40,023 nt of DNA from Pseudomonadota bacterium (GCA_009839635.1 VXPJ01000046.1:1-40023), one strand, 5' to 3'. Counted from the first letter of the stretch, positions 1 to 8,276 are shown. Notes: generated from the letters alone by a model not told the origin. A program made the numbers and translations.

Positions 1-408
1 GAGACAGAGGGTTTTGTTCTAGAGCAATACGCAAATCTCGGCGTGACTGCGAACTTTTACAAACATGCTGACCGGGATCCAGAGGATGTCCACATTCACC
101 ATTCTTGGGACACGGACCTGCTAATTTACGATTGTTGTGTACGCCTTGATATATTGACAGGTGCAGTAATTACAGGCGCAAGATGCACTGAATGCAATGC
201 TTTTTTAGCCTGGTTTACAGCGTCCTACCCGCCAGAAGAAAAATACGAGGTAAGAATAAAAGGGGTTCCTGTTATCGAAATGAACAGGCGAAGTCGTCTA
301 GACTTTGGGCTCGACATGCTTCACTACATGTACAAGGGCAAGAACTGGAAAGAGCTTGCCGATGGTGAGTACTGGAATACCAGCACAGGGCTGGTAAAGC
401 CAATCTAG
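1..408 (+). CDS. Hypothetical protein, probably 5'-truncated by the window edge
   Basis: The reading frame is open from the first base and ends with TAG at 406-408. The first in-frame start inside the window is GTG at 43 (121 residues), but the 14 codons before it are also open and there is no clear ribosome binding site in front of the GTG, so the gene may begin upstream. The visible protein is soluble, with no signal peptide or membrane segment. It has a Cys pair at CTEC and the acidic/aromatic C-terminal stretch LADGEYWNTSTGLVKPI. I do not recognise a family. It is the only plus-strand gene in the first 3.9 kb and converges on the lipoprotein gene that ends at 456. Confidence 0.6.
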   Translation, partial: ETEGFVLEQYANLGVTANFYKHADRDPEDVHIHHSWDTDLLIYDCCVRLDILTGAVITGARCTECNAFLAWFTASYPPEEKYEVRIKGVPVIEMNRRSRLDFGLDMLHYMYKGKNWKELADGEYWNTSTGLVKPI

Positions 409-455
409 CCTGTTTCAGCATTCAAATCCCCCTCCCTCTCCACCAGTGGACTAAA

Positions 456-1583
456 TCACTGAAACCTTTCCGTTGCCCCGTAGTGCGAGCCGATGAAGAT
501 GGCTTCGGTGCCTTCTGGCGTGGTTGCATGGCCATGGTGAGTGCCAGCCACGGCACGCGGGTTGCCGCTGGCATCGTCCACGGTTGAGAAGCGTCCCGAC
601 CAACTGCCGCTTGAAGTCATGTTCAGCAGCGGGTGCCTGAGCGTGATGGTTGTGCCAGTGAACTGGCCGTCCTGTTTGATGAGGGTGGTTCCGAAGTCGA
701 TTTCGAAGCCAGAGGCCAAACGGTCCTCCACTGACATAAGACCACTTTCCGGGAAGGCCGCGATGTCGAACAGGCTAATGTTCGTGACCCCGCCGGAGAT
801 CATATTGCTTGAAAAGTCCGCTGTCAGATGCAGGGTACCCAGGTATTCCCCCGCCTCAAGTGTCCCTGCGGGTCGTCCGTACAACGCCGAAAGCTCGGTG
901 CCATAGGTCCCAAGATACATGCCCCCCGCACGTCCCGTATACGTTGCACTGCCGGAAACGGGCACCGTGACGGCCTCCTTGTAGTCGGTACCGTCAATGA
1001 AAGCGCCAAACTCGACGTTCCTGGCTGCATCGACATGTATCCAGTGCCCGCCCGCCAAGTAGTTGCCAAAATCATCGTCGGACCACTCGATGGCCGCAGA
1101 TCCGACCGTCACGCCGTCATCGTTGGTCCTGACTATCCTGCCGATCGTGGTCGAACGGTTGGTGACTGTGTTCTCTTCTCCCGTGAACCGCTGTACCACG
1201 CTGGTGCCGTCGACGTCCGTATCGAGGAACAGCGTGCTGTTGTCCCGGCGATTCAGCAGGAACGTGAACCTTGCCCCCGTAAACACCGTTTCCACGCTGA
1301 CAGGGCTTGACAGTCCTCTGTTCGCGGTCTGCACGATACTGCCGAACACGGTCTCGCTTGCAAGGGACAGGGCCGATGAAATGGTTGGCGCAACCGTGCC
1401 TATGGCAGTGACGCCCTGCTGGTTGTCGCCCTCGAAAGCGGTCTGCTGCAGGGGCTGCTGTTGTTCGTGCATGGCAGGAGCCAGGGCCGGGTTCATCATC
1501 GCAGGCTCACTGCTCCCACCGCCTCCGCCACAGGCTGACAGCCATAACGCCATGAACGATACCGCGAATATCCTGTTGTACAT
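456..1583 (-). CDS. Surface lipoprotein with TbpB-like beta-barrel domain
   Basis: This 375-residue protein starts with a lipoprotein signal peptide whose lipobox LSAC is followed by GGGGGSS. A Met/Gln/Pro-rich linker comes next, then a beta-rich region. The C-terminal ~170 residues show the alternating Gly/aromatic pattern of transferrin-binding-protein-B-like barrels: SATYTGRAGGMYLGTYG around 215 and SGSWSGRFS around 330, followed by AVAGTHHGH. In the known family such barrels sit on the cell surface and bind host proteins or other ligands; the ligand here cannot be told. The start ATG at 1583 follows AAGGAG at good spacing and lies 11 bp after the 71-residue gene, so the two are probably co-transcribed. 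It resembles the lipoprotein at 6978 in layout. Confidence 0.75.
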   Translation of the reverse strand: MYNRIFAVSFMALWLSACGGGGGSSEPAMMNPALAPAMHEQQQPLQQTAFEGDNQQGVTAIGTVAPTISSALSLASETVFGSIVQTANRGLSSPVSVETVFTGARFTFLLNRRDNSTLFLDTDVDGTSVVQRFTGEENTVTNRSTTIGRIVRTNDDGVTVGSAAIEWSDDDFGNYLAGGHWIHVDAARNVEFGAFIDGTDYKEAVTVPVSGSATYTGRAGGMYLGTYGTELSALYGRPAGTLEAGEYLGTLHLTADFSSNMISGGVTNISLFDIAAFPESGLMSVEDRLASGFEIDFGTTLIKQDGQFTGTTITLRHPLLNMTSSGSWSGRFSTVDDASGNPRAVAGTHHGHATTPEGTEAIFIGSHYGATERFQ

Positions 1584-1594
1584 TGGTAATCTCC

Positions 1595-1810
1595 TTATTT
1601 TTTGTGGCGAAGCGGTTGCGTGATCACACGCTTGCCGTCAGTCACGGTGACGGTCACCAGCTTGTTCGGGTTGTTCGGGTCGTACTGGTCCTTGAACAGT
1701 ATCTGGGCCTTCTGCATCGCCATCTTGAGCGATTTATACACGCCTATCCTTGGGAGCCTGCCCTCTTTCTCGTCCAGGCTGGTGGTCATGATGTATTGGT
1801 TTTCTTCCAT
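1595..1810 (-). CDS. Small hypothetical protein (71 aa)
   Basis: The ATG at 1810 has a strong AAGGAG ribosome binding site, so this is very likely translated. The protein is small and charged, starts MEENQYIMTTSLDEKEGRLP and ends in the basic stretch RVITQPLRHKK. It has no signal peptide or membrane segment. It sits between the barrel remnant (23 bp upstream) and the TbpB-like lipoprotein (11 bp downstream) on the same strand, which suggests a common mRNA. I do not recognise the family; the function is unknown. Confidence 0.6.
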   Translation of the reverse strand: MEENQYIMTTSLDEKEGRLPRIGVYKSLKMAMQKAQILFKDQYDPNNPNKLVTVTVTDGKRVITQPLRHKK

Positions 1811-1833
1811 GGTTGCTCCTTATCTAACATTCC

Positions 1834-2382
1834 CTAGAACATTATCCCCACGTTGACTTGTGCCGATACGCCGGTGTTATGGAGTGATGATTGTGCGCCG
1901 AGTATCCAGTGGCCGACTCTCTTGCTTGCGCCAGCTGACAGGACCAGGGTGGAGTCGTTTCTTGCACTGTTTTTCATGGTCTCGCCGGATACAGTGGCTT
2001 TGGTGGTCTTGCCACTTAGTGTGTGTTCGTAGTCGATCGAGGCGTATGTGCTTGCCATTCCCCAGTTCCTGTGAGTTAAGGACGCCAAAACTTCCCGTGG
2101 TTTGGGCTGGGGTTGAGAATAATGTCCTAGCACCCGTCACGTCGGTGAACCTGTCGATGGATACGTCCGTATAGCCGAGTCAGGCCCCAGTGCTTGAACG
2201 TGCGGCCTGCTTCGGCCTGCATGGTGATGCCATCCCCGTCGATGCCGGAAGCCAGCCTGCCACGGGTGTCCGAGCGCGCGCTCAGGTCGTACCGCGATGC
2301 GGCTGCACACGGCAGTTGCAAAGGCTGGTTCGATGCCAAGCAACAGAAAAAAGACTGTGAATAGAACTTCCCTGTATGTCAT
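1834..2382 (-). pseudogene. Decayed outer-membrane (autotransporter-type) barrel gene with several frameshifts
   Basis: Read on the minus strand from ATG 2382, the first ~23 codons give a clean signal peptide (MTYREVLFTVFFLLLG...EPAFA). The barrel-like sequence then continues in other frames: RYDLSARSDTRGRLASGIDG and AEAGRTFKHWGLT in a second frame (about 2300-2185), GYTDVSIDRFTDVTGARTLF in a third (about 2175-2090), and THRNWGMASTYASIDYEHTL through to the terminal AQVNVGIMF in a fourth segment ending at 1834. Continuity of strand-like sequence across at least three frame changes argues for one decayed gene, or for sequencing indels. The final Phe and the TVSGETM...VLSAGASKRVGHW pattern are typical of C-terminal autotransporter barrels. 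Only a barrel-sized part remains; the passenger is missing or was never present. Confidence 0.65.
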
Positions 2383-2446
2383 ATCTAGAGCCTTTGTGGA
2401 CGTTTTGCGCTATTGACGAAAAACGCTGCCGTCACGGGTGTCAATT

Positions 2447-2471
2447 ATGAAATCATAAGCTTTGATTTCAT
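2447..2471. promoter_or_regulatory. Inverted repeat ATGAAATCA-N7-TGATTTCAT
   Basis: The arms ATGAAATCA (2447-2455) and TGATTTCAT (2463-2471) are perfect reverse complements separated by 7 bp. It lies about 65 bp upstream of the start of the decayed minus-strand barrel gene, a position suited to an operator. The GAAATCA half-site also occurs in the inverted repeat at 12604-12639, but there the arms have the opposite order. A dimeric regulator site is inferred, not shown. Confidence 0.35.
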
Positions 2472-2601
2472 CTCACTCGGAACTGCGTTATTAAAAGTGA
2501 GACGTCATTTCCTGGAAACCAATAGACGATTCACCCGGAGAGAATTACCGCTCAGGCACCAAGCTCACTGTGACTGTACACATACGTGACTAATTTGGCC
2601 T

Positions 2602-2615
2602 CTATCAGTTGATAT
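2602..2615. promoter_or_regulatory. Degenerate copy of the CTATCAATTGATAG palindrome
   Basis: CTATCAGTTGATAT differs at two positions from the perfect palindrome found at 4035 and 6842. It lies downstream of the LuxR-type regulator gene and about 220 bp upstream of the decayed barrel gene. It may be a weak site of the same regulator or chance similarity. Confidence 0.3.
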
Positions 2616-2750
2616 AAACCCCTAGGCATGTCCTGGGACCAAAGCATTCGGGTTCTGTCGGCTACGCGCTACCCAGTAGTTTCTGTGAACCCCTTGGCAT
2701 ACACCGGGAGGGTGTAAACCAGAGTGGGGCTGCACAGATACGCCGTGCTT

Positions 2751-3893
2751 TTAGTTTTTTAATCCAGGAAATTCCGAGAGTGCGTGTATGATCTGAGTCA
2801 ACTCGACTTGGCGTGAGATCCCAAGCTTGGTGAAGATAAGATGGAATTGGTAGCGCAGGGTGTTGTAACCGCGCCCGGTCATCGCTGCGATCTGACGCAG
2901 AGTCCGCCCCTCGGCGAGCATCACTGCGATCCGGGCCTCCTTTGCCGAGAGCCCCAGAAGCTCTTCCACGAGGTCGGGGTCGATGCTGACACGGTCCATC
3001 GGGTCCATCAGGAGTATGAGCGCGGCAATGCGTCTCGTCTGGTAGTGCTCTTCTCGGCTTTCCACGGGCATGACGTGCAATACCAGCATGGGCAACAGGC
3101 CAAGCTGGCGGATCACCATAGATCCGCTCCTGGCATGTGCCCCATACCGCGGTAGTGCCCGGGCCAGTAGTTCAGACAGTTTGGACTGGTCCGTTGGCTG
3201 CACAGCAATCAGTGAATTGGCCCGGCAGGTAAGTCCGTCATTTTTCGCAAGCAGCTTACTGGCCTTGTCGTTCATCGTCGCAATCATTCCGCGACGATCC
3301 ATCTGGATAATGCCTGCACGGGTGCTGTCTAAAAGTGACGCACCGAGCGCGTCTGCCTCGGTCAGTGCAGACCGCACCCGCACGTACTGGTGAATCTGCG
3401 GAAGCACGCGGGCAATCATTTCGACCCGCGACGTTGACCAGCCAGTCGAATCCACGGGATCGGCGATTCCCCATGCGATATGTGCGCCGTCGGACATATC
3501 GAGACGTACTTCCAATGCATTTTGCATCTCATACCGCGAATAGGCTTTGTTATAACACCTCGAGCGCTTTCGTTCCTCTTCCGTGAATTGTTCGGCAATG
3601 GGAACGATCTTGCCATGAGGGAGCCTTCGCATACGCGGGACATGCTCGTCTGCAGCGTGATAGTGCTTCAGGTATTCATGCATCTGGTCAGGGCGTGAGT
3701 CCCCGCGGTAGCAGCACTTGGTGAAATAGATATCTACATGGGTGCTCGAACTGGCCTTCCCGAAAAACAACGCATTTCCCTTGGACCCGCAGGCCTCATC
3801 GATGAGCTTGGAAGCTTGCGGCCAATGGGTGTCATCAAGCATTGCCTCATTTAGAGAACTGATGATTCGGCCGAAGATGCCCTGCGGACTCAT
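2751..3893 (-). CDS. LuxR-type helix-turn-helix transcriptional regulator
   Basis: The 380-residue protein ends in a typical LuxR/GerE DNA-binding domain: LLGLSAKEARIAVMLAEG, then LRQIAAMTGRGYNTLRYQ and a FTKLGISRQVELTQII helix. The middle part (STRAGIIQMDRRGMIATMND) looks like a PAS fold. The N-terminal ~170 residues are an unassigned sensory region. No receiver domain is visible. I place the start at ATG 3893 because GAGAGGTGAA stands directly in front of it; the upstream ATG at 3920 has no ribosome binding site. It is divergent from the SwmB autotransporter at 4261, and the intergenic region between them holds a perfect palindrome, so it is the natural candidate to control its neighbours. 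The target link is inference. Confidence 0.85.
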   Translation of the reverse strand: MSPQGIFGRIISSLNEAMLDDTHWPQASKLIDEACGSKGNALFFGKASSSTHVDIYFTKCCYRGDSRPDQMHEYLKHYHAADEHVPRMRRLPHGKIVPIAEQFTEEERKRSRCYNKAYSRYEMQNALEVRLDMSDGAHIAWGIADPVDSTGWSTSRVEMIARVLPQIHQYVRVRSALTEADALGASLLDSTRAGIIQMDRRGMIATMNDKASKLLAKNDGLTCRANSLIAVQPTDQSKLSELLARALPRYGAHARSGSMVIRQLGLLPMLVLHVMPVESREEHYQTRRIAALILLMDPMDRVSIDPDLVEELLGLSAKEARIAVMLAEGRTLRQIAAMTGRGYNTLRYQFHLIFTKLGISRQVELTQIIHALSEFPGLKN

Positions 3894-3915
3894 TTCACCT
3901 CTCACCCCGGATCCA

Positions 3916-4041
3916 CGCATGCATAACAATCACCCAAGAACAAATTCCAAGGAGCTGCATTCCGATGGCCTCAGGAGAGGGGCTTATACCATTTGATGCA
4001 AATACAGTGTAATCCGTTGACTTATGCTTGACTTCTATCAA
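3916..4041 (+). repeat. Direct repeat, copy 1 (pairs with 8145-8269)
   Basis: About 125 bp, roughly 80% identical to 8145-8269 by eye. Shared blocks include CGCATGC, TAACAATCAC, CTGCATTCCGATGGC, GGGCTTATACCATTTGA, CGTTGAC and CTTCTATCAA. Both copies end at a (partial) copy of the palindromic site. The duplication appears to have moved or copied a regulatory region, so that two separate genes carry related upstream sequences. Confidence 0.75.
3965..4012 (+). CDS. Possible 15-codon mini-gene inside the direct repeat
   Basis: ATG at 3965 is preceded by GGAG at about 10 bp. It encodes MASGEGLIPFDANTV and stops at 4012. The other repeat copy keeps the same start and a similar GAGGG, and begins MASGNGLIPFEAD, so both the start signal and most residues persist in copies that differ at about one base in five. 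It could be a leader peptide, a remnant of a larger gene's end, or chance. I would not call it a gene without expression data. Confidence 0.25.
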   Translation: MASGEGLIPFDANTV

Positions 4042-4048
4042 TTGATAG
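4035..4048. promoter_or_regulatory. Perfect palindromic operator candidate CTATCAATTGATAG
   Basis: A 14-bp perfect palindrome about 210 bp upstream of the SwmB autotransporter and about 140 bp upstream of the LuxR-type regulator start. Together with flanks it forms a 24-bp block (4031-4054) repeated exactly at 6838-6861. Location and symmetry suggest a dimeric regulator site; the adjacent LuxR-type protein is the obvious candidate binder, by inference. Confidence 0.6.
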
Positions 4049-4260
4049 ATTCCAGACTAGCGGCAAACCTTTACCATAAATGTCATATTGATAGGTATCC
4101 ATTTAATCCTGATGTGGGGTTTCTGGATACCTACAAAATAAGTGTGTAGCGGCATCGCTTTATTAGACACTGGGGCCCACCTGCTTTTCAGATACTTCCC
4201 CTGCCACATCCTTGGCGCCCTTTAAAATTTTTCTTTCAACTTGCTGCAAGAGAGTCATGT

Positions 4261-6675
4261 ATGCAAATACCTAATTTTAAAGTGAACTACAGGGAGGTGA
4301 TTCGCCTATTTTGTATTGGCACAGTATCTTTTCTCTTCCTGACACCCCACCTTGCACATGCCGCACCGCCAGCTATCACTTCCGCCGTTACCGACGAGGC
4401 AGGCACCACGATCACCATCACCTACGACCAGGATCTTGACGAAAGCTCCGTGCCGAGCACCGAGGGCTTCATCATCCTCAAGAGTTTTGACACGCGCCCA
4501 AGCCACATTCCGAGCACCTCGTGGACTGGTGCAGGCTTTTACTGCTGGGTGGGCAACCAAGGCATTTCCAGTATCAACTGCCCGGTGGCGATCACCTCGG
4601 TGACCGTATCCGGTGCCGACGTCACCCTGATCATCCCGACCACCCACAGAATCCTTGCAGGCGATGCCATTGCCCTGCAGTACAGCGCATCGCATGCGGT
4701 CAACCCGATCCAGATCGAGGCGGTCGGAGAGAATCTGCCTGAGCAGGCTGCGAACATCGTCGGAAACAATCGTCGGAATATCACCAACAACGTCCCGGAG
4801 CCGCAGATCCAGTCCGCAATAGCCACCGGCACCCGACTGGTCCTGACCTATGATACCGCCCTGGACAGTACCCAGGTGCCGCCGAACTCGTCCTACCGCA
4901 TCACCGTGGGCGGCGTGGAGGTCTCGGGCAACAACGACGATGCGCCATGGGAGATTGCGGTCAGCGGCCGCCAGGTGATCATCATCATGGGCGAACCCAT
5001 CCCGGTGGACCAAGAGACCACCCTGAAATACACGCAGCCAACCCTAGATGCACAGCGCCTGCAGAGCAGTATCGGCAACGACGCGCCTGGCTTCGAGAAC
5101 TACGAGGTCACTGTCAGGCAGCCCCACAGTCGCACACCCGCTGACATTACCCCACCCGAGCTGGTATCCGTCGTGCTGCTTGATGACGTGTTGACCCTGG
5201 CCTTCAGCGAATCCCTGCGTACCGACACACCTCCCGTGTCCGCCTTCGGGGTCCTGCTGGAGGGGCAGAGCGTTGATGTGGTCTCCATCGAAATACAGGG
5301 CGCCACTGTAACCCTACACCTGGTACAACCCGCGAGGATCGGCGAGGCCGTCACCGTCAGTTACACGGTGCCGGACACCAATCCTATCCGGGATGAGGCT
5401 GGCAACCCGGCTACGCCTTTCGAGACTGAGATCGACAATACCACGCCGGACCGCGAGCCGCTTGAACTACAATCGGCCATGGTGAACGGCGTAGACCTTG
5501 ATCTCGCCTACGACGACATGCTGGATGCAAGTGCTACCCCTGCGCCCACCGACTACACCGTGCGGGTAAATGGCAAGGCGGTGGCCGTGCAGGATGTCAC
5601 CTTGGGCGCGACCACCGTATCCCTGACATTGGCCATGGCGGTGATCCGCACGGACCGCGTCACCCTCAGCTACGGTGCACGTACTTTGCGTGGGGTGGAC
5701 GGCAATCCCGTCGACACCTACACCGACTACTTGGTCACCAACAACAGCACCGACCATCCCGCCAGCCTGTGGCTATCGCGCTTCGGGCGCACCGTGGCCA
5801 CACAGGTTACAGACAGCGTACAGGCGCGCATATTCACGCCTGACGAGCGCACGGGGCTTCGCTACGCCTCCTACACGGGAGAGACCGATACTGGCACACA
5901 AGCAGCCTTCTGGGGGCGTCTTGCAGGCACGGGCTTCAATGGCGAGCAGGATGACGTCAATCTCAGTGGCGATATCACCAGCTACCTGGCAGGTGTGGAA
6001 CTGCGTAATGCCATGGGCACGCTCGGCATCACGCTGGGGCAGAGCGATGGCGAAGGAAACTGTGGCATGACCGGGCGTTCGGACGAGATCAGCGCACAAC
6101 TCACAGGCATCTATCCCTACCTCGGCTACCGCCTCACCCCCGCCCTCACGGCATGGGGCACGGCAGGCTACGCAAGCGGCCACATGCGCCTGGATGATGT
6201 GCGTGCAGACATCGAGCTGCAGATGATCGCAACGGGCCTTCGCAGCACCCTTGCACATGCAGGCCCCCTGCATCTCACCGCCGAGATCGATGCGCTCTAC
6301 GCCCGCACGAAAGCCCATCGCCCCCTGCCCGCCACCGAACGCGTCCACAGGTTACGTGCGGGCCTTGAAGGAACGCTCCGAGCCAAGGTCTACCACCACC
6401 TGTGGGTACCCGCCCTACGTGCCTCAGTACGCTATGACGGCGGCGATGCTGAGACCGGCACCGGCCTTGAGCTCCACCCCAGCCTCACCTACCGCAACCT
6501 CGCCAACGAACTCTCAGCCGAGCTACGGGGACACCACCTCGCGAACCATGGCGACGACGACTTCGAGGAAAACGGCTACTCGCTCACCCTCGCATGGAGC
6601 ACAAGCACTGGCACCGAGGTCAGCATGAGACTGGAGGAAAGCCATGTGCAGATGCAGGCCAGCGTGGCGTGGTGA
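4261..6675 (+). CDS. SwmB-repeat autotransporter-type outer-membrane protein
   Basis: This 804-residue protein starts with a signal peptide ending AHA around 34. About four Ig-like repeats of the SwmB type follow, starting near residues 38, 182, 298 and 400; each begins with a motif such as ITSAV or LQSAMVNG and contains a TYDQDLDESSVP- or AYDDMLDASATP-like element. The last ~300 residues form a C-terminal barrel that opens with SLWLSRFGRTVATQVTDSV and ends MQASVAW. By family knowledge such proteins are surface-exposed adhesin-like proteins that insert their own barrel; the ligand is unknown. GAGAG lies about 10 bp before the ATG. It is the first plus-strand gene after the palindrome at 4035, so control by the neighbouring LuxR-type regulator is plausible. 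Confidence 0.85.
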   Translation: MQIPNFKVNYREVIRLFCIGTVSFLFLTPHLAHAAPPAITSAVTDEAGTTITITYDQDLDESSVPSTEGFIILKSFDTRPSHIPSTSWTGAGFYCWVGNQGISSINCPVAITSVTVSGADVTLIIPTTHRILAGDAIALQYSASHAVNPIQIEAVGENLPEQAANIVGNNRRNITNNVPEPQIQSAIATGTRLVLTYDTALDSTQVPPNSSYRITVGGVEVSGNNDDAPWEIAVSGRQVIIIMGEPIPVDQETTLKYTQPTLDAQRLQSSIGNDAPGFENYEVTVRQPHSRTPADITPPELVSVVLLDDVLTLAFSESLRTDTPPVSAFGVLLEGQSVDVVSIEIQGATVTLHLVQPARIGEAVTVSYTVPDTNPIRDEAGNPATPFETEIDNTTPDREPLELQSAMVNGVDLDLAYDDMLDASATPAPTDYTVRVNGKAVAVQDVTLGATTVSLTLAMAVIRTDRVTLSYGARTLRGVDGNPVDTYTDYLVTNNSTDHPASLWLSRFGRTVATQVTDSVQARIFTPDERTGLRYASYTGETDTGTQAAFWGRLAGTGFNGEQDDVNLSGDITSYLAGVELRNAMGTLGITLGQSDGEGNCGMTGRSDEISAQLTGIYPYLGYRLTPALTAWGTAGYASGHMRLDDVRADIELQMIATGLRSTLAHAGPLHLTAEIDALYARTKAHRPLPATERVHRLRAGLEGTLRAKVYHHLWVPALRASVRYDGGDAETGTGLELHPSLTYRNLANELSAELRGHHLANHGDDDFEENGYSLTLAWSTSTGTEVSMRLEESHVQMQASVAW

Positions 6676-6841
6676 CACCACACCCATTTTTGCAGAGGAG
6701 GATGATAGCAAATTAGAGACACTTCCCATTCAAATAGGTGTCGCCGGCGGCTTGCTGCCCTTGGTCCAACTGGCCTTAAACCTAATATGGTCGCCTTGGT
6801 TGGCGTAGCTGGGTACAAACTTCATGGCCTTCTCCCTACTT

Positions 6842-6855
6842 CTATCAATTGATAG
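6842..6855. promoter_or_regulatory. Perfect palindromic operator candidate, second copy
   Basis: The same CTATCAATTGATAG palindrome as at 4035, with identical flanks over 24 bp (6838-6861), lies about 125 bp upstream of the second TbpB-like lipoprotein. The broader surroundings do not match the 3916/8145 direct repeat, so the site is conserved on its own. This makes selection for protein binding more likely than simple duplication. Confidence 0.6.
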
Positions 6856-6977
6856 ATTCCAAGTGCGTTTTAATTCGGTAACCTGCCAACCGAATCAAGG
6901 CCAACAATCCACTTTGGGAGCTATCGGGATCAAGTAGCGTGGCGCAGTCATTTTTGCGCTAAGTGAAAGGGGTAGTA

Positions 6978-8129
6978 ATGCAAGGGACAGCCAAGCGCCT
7001 AGTTATACTCACTCTTTTTGCATTGGGGTTGTCGGCATGCGGCGGAGGAGGCGGTGGCAGCAGGAGCACAGAGACAGTACCTGTGCCGGAACCTGAAATG
7101 CCCGTACCCCCTCCCCAACCTGGGCCAGGGCAGCCGACAGACCCGGCTGAACCCGCAGGACCACGTGAGCCGGGTGATCCCATAGCGCCACCGGATGATC
7201 CTGTGACACCGCCACCTCCTCCCTTGACGGAAATCCCTCTTTACAAGGCAATGGGCAGACTTGTATCCGAAAGCAGTCTGTACACAACTAGTACTTCCCT
7301 TGAAGGGAATACGATAGATGGTCTTGTGATCACTATTGATGGCCCTGAGACCGTGCCATTCACCAGCAACGGAGAAACCCTTATTTCGATAACCGGGTTT
7401 ACCAATGCGGCCCAGTCACAAACTCAGGTTCCCGTAGCGAGCATGCCATATCCACCTGAAAACCCGTTCAACAATAGTACAAGGCATGACGTCTATCTCT
7501 ATACCAACAAGGCAGGTGCCACGGATACGGAATATGTTCAATTTGGCTGGTGGAACTCGTATTCAGATCACGATGGCACCATTGAAAGCTCCTTGCCAGA
7601 CGGTGAACTCAGCAGGGTCTCCATGACACCTTACGCCACGGGAAACAGCGAAGCGTATCCAGAATTGCATGATGGCGACAATCATGTAGCAAAAGGAACG
7701 GCCTCCTATTCCGGCCATGCCGTGGGGCTGTATGCAAGGAAAATACAGAACGTATACCGGGAAGGGGGACAGTTCGCCGCTACCGTAACCTTCAGCGCCG
7801 ATTTCAGTGCCACGCGAGATACTTCACAGGGGGATCCTGAACCCAAGGAGCAGTTCCTGACAGTCATCAGCGGACAGATCACCAATTTCAAAAACGACCA
7901 AGGGAATGTCATTGACAGTTCATGGACAGTGCCCTTGTCCAGATTTGCACATGACTATGCAGATCAGGGTGAAGCTCTTTTTCGTGGGCCTTCAGGATGG
8001 AACTACCTGTTCCACGGCGCGATTGCCGGGGATTCCACCAACATGGCTCCGAACAGTATCATCGGCACATTCGAGCACTCCTTCACGAATGGAGAAGTGG
8101 CAGGAGCCTATGCGGCCTCGAAGCAGTGA
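6978..8129 (+). CDS. Surface lipoprotein with Pro-rich linker and TbpB-like domain
   Basis: A 383-residue lipoprotein. The signal peptide ends in the lipobox LSAC, followed by GGGGGGS and then by a proline-rich spacer of about 45 residues (PVPEPEMPVPPPQPGPG and similar). The C-terminal half has the barrel signature seen in TbpB-like proteins: GTASYSGHAVGLYARK near 245, a long strand FAATVTFSADFSATRD, and WNYLFHGAIAG near 345. The start at ATG 6978 is chosen because AAGGGG stands ~6 bp before it; GTG at 6963 is possible. It shares its layout with the minus-strand lipoprotein at 456 and has a perfect palindrome about 125 bp upstream, suggesting it belongs to the same regulon as the autotransporter. 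The ligand is unknown. Confidence 0.75.
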   Translation: MQGTAKRLVILTLFALGLSACGGGGGGSRSTETVPVPEPEMPVPPPQPGPGQPTDPAEPAGPREPGDPIAPPDDPVTPPPPPLTEIPLYKAMGRLVSESSLYTTSTSLEGNTIDGLVITIDGPETVPFTSNGETLISITGFTNAAQSQTQVPVASMPYPPENPFNNSTRHDVYLYTNKAGATDTEYVQFGWWNSYSDHDGTIESSLPDGELSRVSMTPYATGNSEAYPELHDGDNHVAKGTASYSGHAVGLYARKIQNVYREGGQFAATVTFSADFSATRDTSQGDPEPKEQFLTVISGQITNFKNDQGNVIDSSWTVPLSRFAHDYADQGEALFRGPSGWNYLFHGAIAGDSTNMAPNSIIGTFEHSFTNGEVAGAYAASKQ

Positions 8130-8144
8130 TTATCATCTTACGAA

Positions 8145-8269
8145 CGCATGCGTAACAATCACTCAAGAAAAGATTCCGAGGGACTGCATTCCGATGGCTT
8201 CAGGAAATGGGCTTATACCATTTGAAGCGGATGAGTGTAGTACGTTGACCCGCGTCTAACTTCTATCAA
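8145..8269 (+). repeat. Direct repeat, copy 2 (pairs with 3916-4041)
   Basis: About 80% identical by eye to 3916-4041 in the same orientation. It starts just after the lipoprotein stop codon and runs into a degenerate palindrome at 8263. It lies directly upstream of a run of small genes, as copy 1 lies upstream of the autotransporter. Confidence 0.75.
8194..8259 (+). CDS. Possible 21-codon mini-gene inside the direct repeat
   Basis: ATG at 8194 with GAGGG about 9 bp upstream; the frame encodes MASGNGLIPFEADECSTLTRV and stops at 8259. It corresponds to the 15-codon frame at 3965 in the other repeat copy, with the first ten residues differing only at position 5. It may be a leader peptide, a remnant or chance; support is only comparative. 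Confidence 0.25.
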   Translation: MASGNGLIPFEADECSTLTRV

Positions 8270-8276
8270 AAGATTG
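8263..8276. promoter_or_regulatory. Degenerate palindrome, third upstream site
   Basis: CTATCAAAAGATTG keeps the left half (CTATCAA) of the CTATCAATTGATAG site but has a damaged right half. It occupies the same place in the direct repeat as the perfect site at 4035 and lies ~20 bp before the 61-residue gene. It may have lost function. Confidence 0.35.

Larger units (their letters stand above)
2383..2750. other. Intergenic region with an inverted repeat and a degenerate regulator site
   Basis: This 368-bp stretch has no convincing gene. It holds a 9-bp perfect inverted repeat (2447-2471) just upstream of the decayed barrel gene and a degenerate version of the CTATCAATTGATAG palindrome at 2602-2615. 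It also covers the sequence downstream of the LuxR-type regulator, whose stop codon is at 2751-2753. I see no clear terminator. Confidence 0.5.
3894..4260. other. Divergent intergenic region (regulator / autotransporter)
   Basis: This 367-bp region separates the LuxR-type regulator (minus) from the SwmB autotransporter (plus). It contains copy 1 of a diverged direct repeat (3916-4041) with a short conserved frame inside it, the perfect palindrome at 4035-4048, and a half-site TTGATAG at 4088-4094. TTGACT occurs near 4016 and again near 4029, but I cannot pair either with a good -10 element. Everything needed for divergent control probably lies here. Confidence 0.5.
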
